NCBI GenBank assembly: GCA_947470885.1
Contig: CANIXE010000042.1
Coordinates: forward strand, 1 to 11,060
Length of the DNA stretch: 11,060 nt
Reading direction: 5' to 3'
Origin: Planctomycetota bacterium
GTDB lineage: Bacteria; Planctomycetota; UBA11346
The notes below the pieces were generated by a model, which worked only from the letters and a program-made list of their open reading frames with translations, did no database searches and had not been told where the DNA came from. The position numbers and the translations under genes are program-made. This document shows positions 1-5,596 of the stretch, piece after piece. Each line of letters starts with the position of its first letter. Positions within the stretch are counted from its first letter, which is position 1.

Positions 1-12
1 TCCGGCGATGAC

Positions 13-150
13 TTCACGCGGAGACGCGGAGACGCGGAGAAGGCAAGAGGTTGGACTAGAAATCGACGTTCACCAGGAGGGTGATCCGTCGATGACATTG
101 GTTAAGCGCGAAAGAACGGTGTTCTCCGCGCCTCCGCGCCTCCGCGTGAA
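13..150. repeat. Nested inverted-repeat element with central hairpin
   Basis: Two 29-base arms at 13-41 and 122-150 are inverted copies with 27 of 29 positions complementary. The left arm is built from three perfect 8-base direct repeats (cgcggaga at 17-24, 25-32 and 33-40). The right arm carries the complementary units, two of them with A changed to G. Inside the 80-base spacer is a second hairpin at 62-93: atcgacg pairs with cgtcgat, and tcacc pairs with ggtga around the loop aggag, with a small internal bulge. No convincing coding frame crosses it. The arrangement resembles a dispersed palindromic intergenic repeat or a miniature non-coding element. No target-site duplication was identified, so mobility is only a possibility. 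Confidence 0.75.
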
Positions 151-207
151 AAATCCGATGCGGTATTTAGGTTGAAAGGTGCGTGTCCCTGGGAAGCGGA
201 TGATGCT

Positions 208-224
208 CCGGGGGATTTCCCCGG
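208..224. other. GC-rich hairpin in the leader of the 325-717 gene
   Basis: The sequence ccgggg (208-213) pairs perfectly with ccccgg (219-224) around the five-base loop gattt. No T-tract follows on either strand, so it is not a classical intrinsic terminator. It lies about 100 bases upstream of the first gene and may be part of a folded leader RNA. In DNA this GC-rich such hairpins can arise by chance. The remainder of 151-324 contains no gene I can support. Confidence 0.4.
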
Positions 225-263
225 GTCTGCGGGTGGACCCCGGGAGGCACTCACGTACCCTGC

Positions 264-318
264 CTCCCCCAACAATGGTCCCGGGCGGGGTTGTCCCAGG
301 GGCCGCCGCCTGGGGGAG
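264..318 (+). promoter_or_regulatory. Leader segment able to pair with the ribosome-binding site
   Basis: The ribosome-binding site of the next gene is the purine run gggggag at 312-318, six bases before the ATG at 325. The octamer ctccccca at 264-271 is an exact reverse complement of tgggggag at 311-318. A competing local hairpin pairs cccagg (295-300) with cctggg (309-314), covering part of the same site. Two mutually exclusive structures could therefore hide the site to different degrees. This is visible complementarity, not demonstrated regulation, and G/C-rich composition makes chance matches common. Confidence 0.35.
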
Positions 319-324
319 CCAGCC

Positions 325-717
325 ATGCAGATCGCCAGTGATCGTTTCGAAGCCGTGCCCTTCGAGGCACCGGAAGCGCCCAGCAGCATCCGTCGGGCCG
401 TGCAGGCCATCGCCCGAATTCCTGACCGTTTGGCCCGTATCCATACCGGCTGGACCCTGACCCTCCTCGTGGTCCTTGGCACGATCGCGATTGCCGGGGC
501 GGGTTACGGCATCATGCAGATTCGCCAGTCGCTACGCTTGGCAGAATACCGCCAGACCCATGTCGGACATGAAGTCCTGGTGCTTCCCAGCAAACGGTTG
601 CTGACCGGGAAGGTGCTGGATGCCGACCTCCGCTTCGGCGAGATCAATCTCCAGGTCCAATGTGGAAGCGTCATTGCCTGGATGCCCGTCGAGATGCTGC
701 GGCTTACGGGGCGTTGA
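325..717 (+). CDS. Small single-pass membrane protein of unknown function
   Basis: This 130-residue protein matches no family I recognise. Residues 1-42 are a hydrophilic segment rich in Glu, Pro and Arg. Residues about 43-65 form one strongly hydrophobic membrane helix. Residues 66-130 are a mixed polar tail with alternating hydrophobic residues, suggesting a small folded domain, perhaps beta-rich. The ATG at 325 is preferred because gggggag sits six bases upstream. An in-frame ATG at 172 would add 51 low-complexity residues and has no comparable site. A diverged partial copy of codons 3-43 follows at 786-908 and keeps the reading frame, supporting the idea that the N-terminal segment is genuinely coding. 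The gene stands alone, convergent with ligA. Function is unknown. Confidence 0.7.
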   Translation: MQIASDRFEAVPFEAPEAPSSIRRAVQAIARIPDRLARIHTGWTLTLLVVLGTIAIAGAGYGIMQIRQSLRLAEYRQTHVGHEVLVLPSKRLLTGKVLDADLRFGEINLQVQCGSVIAWMPVEMLRLTGR

Positions 718-785
718 GCCAAGCCGCGTTCTGAACGGTAGATCTGTCACCTGGATAGCTCCTGGGCGAAACCCCACGAGTCACG

Positions 786-938
786 ATCGCCAGTGACCAT
801 GTCGATATCGTCTCGTGTGCCACCCCGGAGGCTCCCACCAGCTTCCGCCGGGCGGTGGGAGCCATCGCTAAATTTCCCGATGGTTGGGCAACGGCCTTCA
901 CGGGTTGGCAATACCCGGGCAAAGAGTTTTTCGATTAG
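786..938 (+). pseudogene. Truncated, start-less duplicate of the 325-717 gene
   Basis: Codons from 786 align without gaps to codons from 331 in the upstream gene over 41 positions. By hand count 23 residues and about 80 of 123 bases are identical. Shared blocks include IASD, PEAP, RRAV, AIA, PD and TGW. Many differences are synonymous third-base changes, so both copies probably diverged while under protein-level selection. The position matching the start codon reads GTC, no ATG, GTG or TTG lies nearby in frame, and an in-frame TAG occurs at 756-758. Homology ends at the TGW codon, just before the membrane helix, and ten codons later the frame stops at 936-938. It is best read as a decayed tandem paralogue that lost its start and its membrane and C-terminal parts. 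Confidence 0.75.
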
Positions 939-2956
939 CCTTCCATCAGCGCCCGCAAACCCGCCTCATCCAGCACCGTGATGCCCAGGGTTTGGGCCTT
1001 GGTCAGTTTGCTGCCGGCATCCTCGCCGGCGACCACGTAATTCGTTTTTGCTGACACCGAACCCACGCAGGTTCCGCCAGCGGCGACGATCAGGGCCTCG
1101 GCTTCCGGTCGGGTCAGGGTGGGCAGGGTGCCGGTGAGGACGAACTTTTTCCCCGCGACCCCGGCCACGGAACGGACCTCCTTCAGCTTGGCGGTCAGGT
1201 CCACCCCGGCGGCGGCGAGATCCGCCAGCACCTGGCGCACCGCCGGATTCGCCAACTGGTCGAGGACCGCCCGGGCGGTGGTGTCGGCTACCCCGTCCAT
1301 CGCATCCAGGATCGCCAGGGGTTCTGGGTCGCCGGCGGCATGGCGGGCCGCCAGATCCAGGAGGGCCTGGGCCGAGCCGAAGCGCCCCGCCAAATCCTCG
1401 GCGAGTTTTTCTCCCACCTGGGTCAACGCCAGGCCGGTGAGGATTTTCGCCAAGCCCCGTGATTTGGCAGCCTGAAGCGCCGCCACCAGATTCGCGGCGG
1501 ATTTCGCGCCTTTGCGGTCCAGGCCGGCGATGTCCTCGGCGGTCAGGCTGAACAATTGGGCCGGGCTGGTGAGATTGCGGACGGTGCATAACTGGTCGAT
1601 CACCGCCTCGCCCAGACCTTCAATGTCCACTGCGCTGCGCCCGGCGAAGTGGCGCAGGCGCTCCCGCACTTGGGCGGGGCAGGCGGGATTCGGGCAGTAG
1701 ATGAACACTGCATCCGCCAGCACCGGGCTGGCACAGGCGGGGCAGACCGTGGGCGGAACCACGGGCCCCGCGTCCGCTGGCCGTCGGGCCAGATCGACGC
1801 CCAGGACCTGGGGGATGATTTCGCCAGCCTTTTCCACGAACACCGTGTCCCCGACCCGCACATCCTTGCGGGCGAGTTCCGGGAAGTTGTGCAGGCTGGC
1901 CCGGCTGACCGTGCTGCCGCTCAGCAGCACCGGATCCAGTTCCGCCACCGGGGTCAGCTTGCCGGACTTGCCCACCTGGACGGTGATGCCCCGCAGCAGG
2001 GTGGGTTTGCGCTCCGGGGGGAATTTCCAGGCGATGGCCCAGCGGGGATGGTGTTCGGTGGCGCCCAGGCGTTCGTGGAACCGCCGGTCGTCCACCTTCA
2101 CCACCATGCCGTCGATGTCGTAGGCCAGGCTGCTTCGCTGCTGGGCGAACCCGGCGCAGACGGCGCTGGCGCTCGCGGCATCGGTGCAGGCGGTTAGATG
2201 GGGATTCACCGGCAGGCCCAGGGTTTTCAGCCAGCGGACAACCTCAATTTGGGAATTGGGAAGCCCCGCCACGCCGTCGGCCCAGGCCACGTGGTACAAG
2301 AAGGCCTGCACGCCGCAGCCCTTCACTTCATTGGCGTCCTTGCGCTTCATCATCCCGGCGCAGGCGTTCCGGGGATTGGCCAACAGCTTTTCCCCGGCGG
2401 CCCGCAGGCGGTCGTTGAGGGCGGCGAAGGCGCTCTGGGGCAGGTACAGTTCCCCGCGAACTTCCAGGGTGCCCGTCACAGGAATCCGCGCCGGCACCGC
2501 GCCGCTGGCCAGGACCTGGGCGGTGATCACGTCGCCTTTGACCCCATCGCCCCGGCTCACCGCCTGGACCAGCTGGCCGTCCTGCCAGGTCAGGCTCACC
2601 GACATGCCATCGATTTTCGGTTCCACCAGCAACAGCAGCGGGGCGTCCAGACCCAGGGCCTTGCGGGTGCGCTCGACCCAGGCGGTTAGTTGTCCAGCAG
2701 CGCTCTGGTCCTCGCCGTCGGCGGCTTTTTCCAACGACAGCATCGGCACCCGGTGGGCCACGGAGACGAAGCCGGCGGTCAGGTCGTTCCCCGGTCCGGC
2801 CCGATAAGGTGTGTGTCCCCGGGCGGCGCACAGGGCCAGGTAACGGTCCCGCAGGGCGTCGTAGTCGGCGTCGGTGATCTCCGGATCCGCCTGGCGGTAG
2901 TAGCGGTCGTCGTGGTGGCGGAGCTGTTGTTCGAGGAGGATCAGTTCGTCGGGCAT
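935..2956 (-). CDS. ligA: NAD+-dependent DNA ligase LigA
   Basis: This 673-residue protein seals nicks in duplex DNA during replication and repair, using NAD+. Domains run in the family order. The N-terminal Ia domain has the HHDDRYY and DADYD region. The adenylation domain has the AMP-accepting Lys114 in EPKIDG, followed by LEVRGE (165-169), IDGMVVKVD (Lys287) and AIAWKFP (Lys311). Then come an OB fold, a zinc finger with Cys405, Cys408, Cys421 and Cys426, a helix-hairpin-helix region (about 440-590) and a C-terminal BRCT domain (about 600-673). Length is normal. The loop usually reading AAAGSLRQLD is instead ACAGMMKRKD (198-207), placing Lys204 where E. coli has Arg208. The start codon lies inside the end of lpxH (16-base overlap) without a clear ribosome-binding site, which suggests translational coupling. 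Confidence 0.97.
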   Translation of the reverse strand: MPDELILLEQQLRHHDDRYYRQADPEITDADYDALRDRYLALCAARGHTPYRAGPGNDLTAGFVSVAHRVPMLSLEKAADGEDQSAAGQLTAWVERTRKALGLDAPLLLLVEPKIDGMSVSLTWQDGQLVQAVSRGDGVKGDVITAQVLASGAVPARIPVTGTLEVRGELYLPQSAFAALNDRLRAAGEKLLANPRNACAGMMKRKDANEVKGCGVQAFLYHVAWADGVAGLPNSQIEVVRWLKTLGLPVNPHLTACTDAASASAVCAGFAQQRSSLAYDIDGMVVKVDDRRFHERLGATEHHPRWAIAWKFPPERKPTLLRGITVQVGKSGKLTPVAELDPVLLSGSTVSRASLHNFPELARKDVRVGDTVFVEKAGEIIPQVLGVDLARRPADAGPVVPPTVCPACASPVLADAVFIYCPNPACPAQVRERLRHFAGRSAVDIEGLGEAVIDQLCTVRNLTSPAQLFSLTAEDIAGLDRKGAKSAANLVAALQAAKSRGLAKILTGLALTQVGEKLAEDLAGRFGSAQALLDLAARHAAGDPEPLAILDAMDGVADTTARAVLDQLANPAVRQVLADLAAAGVDLTAKLKEVRSVAGVAGKKFVLTGTLPTLTRPEAEALIVAAGGTCVGSVSAKTNYVVAGEDAGSKLTKAQTLGITVLDEAGLRALMEG

Positions 2957-3702
2957 GGGAATTCGTGGCGGTGGCGTAATAGGGAACCGTCGGGATAGCC
3001 GGTGATCCAGTGGCCCACGGTGTCGGGCCAGTCGCCCACCAGGAGCAGGTCGATCCCGCCGATGCGCCGGCGCCAGGATTCATGGATGTGGCCGGCGATG
3101 AGGGTGTCGGCGCCCCGGGCGGCGGCTTGGACTTTCCGCCGGTCGAGGAAGACCCGGGGCCGGCGGGGGAGACCCGGGGCGGATTCCTCGGCGACGGGCC
3201 GGTGGTGGTGCCGGCCGGCGCTGTTCCGGCGCATCACCTGGGCGACGAAATCCTGAATGGGCGCCGGGTGCCCGGCCTGCCAGGCCCGGTGCCAGAACGA
3301 GCCCAGCCAGGCGGACAGGAAGCGGTAACCGGGATCGTGGCACAGGCGGTCGCCGTGGACGATGCGCAGGCGGCGGCCCCCCAGGCGCAGGTCCAGGCGG
3401 CGGACCAGGCGGATCCCGGCGGCGCATTCCAGGCGTCGGCCGGCGACGACCTCGCGATTACCCCGGACCACATCCACCCGCCAGCCAGCTTTGCCCAGAG
3501 TCTTGAGCCGGTCCAGCACCGGGGCGTAGCGGGCCACCGCACCGTCGGTATCCAGCCAATATTCGAAGAGATCCCCCAGCAGCACCAGGTGGGCAGGATG
3601 GCGCTCCGCCAATTGGTCCAGCCAGGCAGCGAAGGCGCCCGCGCCATCCTTCAGGTGGACATCGCCGGCAACGAACAGGACGGGGTGGGCCACGGGGCCC
3701 AT
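2941..3702 (-). CDS. lpxH: UDP-2,3-diacylglucosamine hydrolase-like metallophosphoesterase (LpxH-type)
   Basis: This 253-residue calcineurin-type phosphoesterase is predicted to cleave UDP-2,3-diacylglucosamine to lipid X and UMP in lipid A synthesis, at the inner face of the cytoplasmic membrane. Metal-binding motifs occur in order: AGDVHL, LGDLFEYWLD, RGNRE, VHGDRLC and AGHIHES. LGDLFE and GNR are characteristic of LpxH rather than generic phosphoesterases. The usual GNRD reads GNRE here, but the Asn and His metal ligands remain. The central lid region is Arg-rich and poorly conserved. The ATG at 3702 is chosen because it precedes the first beta strand; the open frame extends to 3945 with an implausible N-terminus. 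No strong ribosome-binding site is visible, and a GTG three codons in is an alternative. It is first in a pair with ligA and divergent from the LPS-kinase-like gene. Confidence 0.85.
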   Translation of the reverse strand: MGPVAHPVLFVAGDVHLKDGAGAFAAWLDQLAERHPAHLVLLGDLFEYWLDTDGAVARYAPVLDRLKTLGKAGWRVDVVRGNREVVAGRRLECAAGIRLVRRLDLRLGGRRLRIVHGDRLCHDPGYRFLSAWLGSFWHRAWQAGHPAPIQDFVAQVMRRNSAGRHHHRPVAEESAPGLPRRPRVFLDRRKVQAAARGADTLIAGHIHESWRRRIGGIDLLLVGDWPDTVGHWITGYPDGSLLRHRHEFPCPTN

Positions 3703-3759
3703 GGTTGCGCGGCAATTTGCCGGGGGAAGCCCGGTTGCGACCGGGGAAACCCTTCGACC
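3703..3759. promoter_or_regulatory. Divergent lpxH / LPS-kinase intergenic region with palindromes
   Basis: These 57 bases separate two divergent start codons and must hold at least part of both control regions unless promoters lie inside the genes. A 13-base palindrome, cggcaatttgccg, spans 3710-3722. A second inverted repeat, ccggt-tgcg-accgg, spans 3731-3744. The heptamer ggttgcg occurs at 3703-3709 and again at 3733-3739, exactly 30 bases apart. A candidate ribosome-binding site, ggggaa (3743-3748), precedes the plus-strand ATG at 3760 by 11 bases. No convincing -35/-10 pair was found in either direction. Confidence 0.4.
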
Positions 3760-4482
3760 ATGCCGCCCGTGCAATTGCTTCGCCTTGCCCCGGCCTGGGA
3801 TACCGCCACTGCCCGCACCTGGTGCCAGGGCATCGCCGGACATGTGGCGGCGGCCACCGAGAAGCTGCATGAGGCCCGGAACGCCCTGGTTCGCCTGGAC
3901 GGTCCGGGTGGGGCGGTGGTGGTGAAGGCCTTCGGCCGGGGCCATGCTTGGCGCTCGTCCCCGGTGGCCAAGGCCATCGCCAGCTACGACAACGCCCAGC
4001 GCCTACTGGATCTGGGCGTGCCCTCGCCCCTGCCCCTGGCGGTGGTCGCGGACGGACGCTGTGCCTGGTACGTGTGTGTGTGGGCCGATGGCTTCACCAC
4101 CGCCTGGGCGATCCACGACGGCGAGGCGGATGCCGCCGACGCCCTGGGGACTTTCGTCGGTGACATGCACGAAGCCGGGGCGCTCCACCGGGACAACACC
4201 CCGGGCAACACCCTGGTCCGCCAGGCCGAAGACGGCACCTGGGAATTCACCGTGGTGGATGTGAACCGGGTCAGCTTCGGCCCGGTGGGGATGCTGGCGG
4301 GCTTGGGTAGCTTGGTGCAGCTCGAATGCTCGGAACGCCTGCTGCCGGCCTACCTGCTGGCCCGGCGCTGGCCCCGGGGCGGTCTGCCGGTGCAGTTGTT
4401 CGCCCTGCTGAAGGGCTGGCACCGCTTTCGGTGGTGGCTGAAGGACGGCACCCGGCCCTGGCGTCGGCGCTTAGGCCTCTGA
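3760..4482 (+). CDS. Lipopolysaccharide kinase (Kdo/WaaP/InaA)-family protein
   Basis: This 240-residue small protein-kinase-fold enzyme is likely to phosphorylate a sugar of lipid A-core lipopolysaccharide at the cytoplasmic face of the inner membrane. Visible kinase features are the ATP-binding Lys56 in VVVKAFGR, a helix with AKAIASYDNAQRLL typical of the family, the catalytic loop HRDNTPGN (His143, Asp145, Asn150) and the metal-binding motif VVDVNR (Asp167, Asn169, Arg170) in place of DFG. The C-terminus is basic and Trp-rich (KGWHRFRWWLK), suiting membrane association. The ATG at 3760 is chosen because ggggaa lies 11 bases upstream; the open frame extends further 5' only as an antisense shadow of lpxH. 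It is divergent from lpxH and followed 19 bases later by a glycosidase-like gene. The exact sugar substrate cannot be inferred. Confidence 0.82.
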   Translation: MPPVQLLRLAPAWDTATARTWCQGIAGHVAAATEKLHEARNALVRLDGPGGAVVVKAFGRGHAWRSSPVAKAIASYDNAQRLLDLGVPSPLPLAVVADGRCAWYVCVWADGFTTAWAIHDGEADAADALGTFVGDMHEAGALHRDNTPGNTLVRQAEDGTWEFTVVDVNRVSFGPVGMLAGLGSLVQLECSERLLPAYLLARRWPRGGLPVQLFALLKGWHRFRWWLKDGTRPWRRRLGL

Positions 4483-4501
4483 TGGCCCGCACGGTGGGGC
4501 G

Positions 4502-5578
4502 ATGAAGAAGCATCCTTGGTTCCCCCTGCCCTGGCATCCCAGCGGGCAGCCGGATGTGATTCGCTTTCCCAAGCGGCAACTGCGCGCCGTCGCCGCCCTG
4601 GAATACCTGGCCACCGGGCTGACCGCCGTCGCCTGGGCGCCCCTGGTGGCCACTGCCTATGCCACCGCCCCCGCTGGGCGCGGCGATGCACCGCCGGCGG
4701 ATTTCTGCGCCTGCGCCGTGGGGGATGAGACGGATCCCGGGCGCTGGCGGGAAGTCTTGACCCTGGTCCGGGATCTGGGTCTGCGTCGAACGCTGCTCCG
4801 GGTGCCGGTGTGGCGGCGGGGGGAATTGCCCCGCTTCCGCGCCTGGGCGGAAGACCTGGCTGCCGCCACCGGGCATCCGCCGTTGATTGCCATATTGCAG
4901 GAGCGGGCCTCAGTCAGCCATCCCGGGCGCTGGGCCGCGGATCTCCATGGCATCTTCCGAGTACTCGGACCGGTGGCGGAAGCCTTCCAGGTGCCCATCG
5001 CCCCGAACCGCACCAAGTGGGGCTGCTTCCACACCGGCGAAGCCCTGGATCTGTTGACCACCGCCCATCGGGTCGCCGCCCGCCATCCCGGGGTGCGTCT
5101 TGTGGGGCCGTCGGTCATCGATTTTGAACCGCTGCCCGCGGCCCGGCTGCTCCTGAATTTCCGCCGGTTCACCGTCCAGGCGGTGACCGCCCAGCTGTAC
5201 GTCGACCGGCGGGGTGGCCCCCACGCCAAGCAATACGGCTGGTTTGATCTGGCCCGGAAGATCCGCCTGCAATGGGCCTTGGCTGCGTGCAGCGCCCGGG
5301 TCGCCCACGGCGCTCCGCTGTGGATCACTGAGGTCAACTGGCCCATCGTCGACACCGACGAATTCAGCCCCGCCGCCGATGACGTCTGCGTGGATGAGGA
5401 CACCGCCGCCGGTCACCTGCTGGAGTACTACCGCATCGCCTGGGCTACTGGCCTGGTCCAGCGGGTCTATTGGTGGTCCCTGATCCACCCAGGCTTCGGC
5501 CTAGTGGATCCCCGGGGCGGCAGCCTGCGCCAGCGGCCAGCCTACCACGCTCTGCGGAAATTGCTCCGGGGCGGGTAA
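4502..5578 (+). CDS. TIM-barrel glycoside hydrolase-like protein
   Basis: This 358-residue protein has a pattern typical of (beta/alpha)8 glycosidases. Strand-like segments include LRRTLLRVPVW (about 94-104) and PPLIAILQ (126-133). The motif APNRTKWG lies at 167-174, VRLVGPSVIDFEP at about 198-210 and TAQLYVDRRGG at 229-239. The motif WITEVNW at 274-280 places Glu277 at a probable strand-7 nucleophile position, and VYWWSLIHPGFGLVD lies near the end. The usual Asn-Glu acid/base pair of clan A enzymes is not obvious; NRTKW occupies that place. No signal peptide is seen, implying a cytoplasmic enzyme. It starts 19 bases after the LPS-kinase-like gene, so the two are probably co-transcribed and may act on the same surface glycan. 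Substrate and activity are unknown, and a non-catalytic role is possible. Confidence 0.6.
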   Translation: MKKHPWFPLPWHPSGQPDVIRFPKRQLRAVAALEYLATGLTAVAWAPLVATAYATAPAGRGDAPPADFCACAVGDETDPGRWREVLTLVRDLGLRRTLLRVPVWRRGELPRFRAWAEDLAAATGHPPLIAILQERASVSHPGRWAADLHGIFRVLGPVAEAFQVPIAPNRTKWGCFHTGEALDLLTTAHRVAARHPGVRLVGPSVIDFEPLPAARLLLNFRRFTVQAVTAQLYVDRRGGPHAKQYGWFDLARKIRLQWALAACSARVAHGAPLWITEVNWPIVDTDEFSPAADDVCVDEDTAAGHLLEYYRIAWATGLVQRVYWWSLIHPGFGLVDPRGGSLRQRPAYHALRKLLRGG

Positions 5579-5596
5579 GTCGGGGACGGTGGGCGT

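Noticed and set aside
172..324. In-frame 51-codon N-terminal extension of the 325-717 gene starting at the ATG at 172
   Set aside because: The added residues are low-complexity, no ribosome-binding site precedes 172, and a good one precedes 325.
901..931. Possible terminator: cgggt (901-905) pairing with acccg (913-917), then a T-run at 927-931
   Set aside because: The stem is only five pairs and the T-run starts about ten bases after it, so the geometry does not fit an intrinsic terminator.
3010..3759. Upstream extension of the LPS-kinase-like frame to 3010 on the plus strand
   Set aside because: It is antisense to lpxH, which has clear metallophosphoesterase motifs; the kinase fold begins only after 3760.
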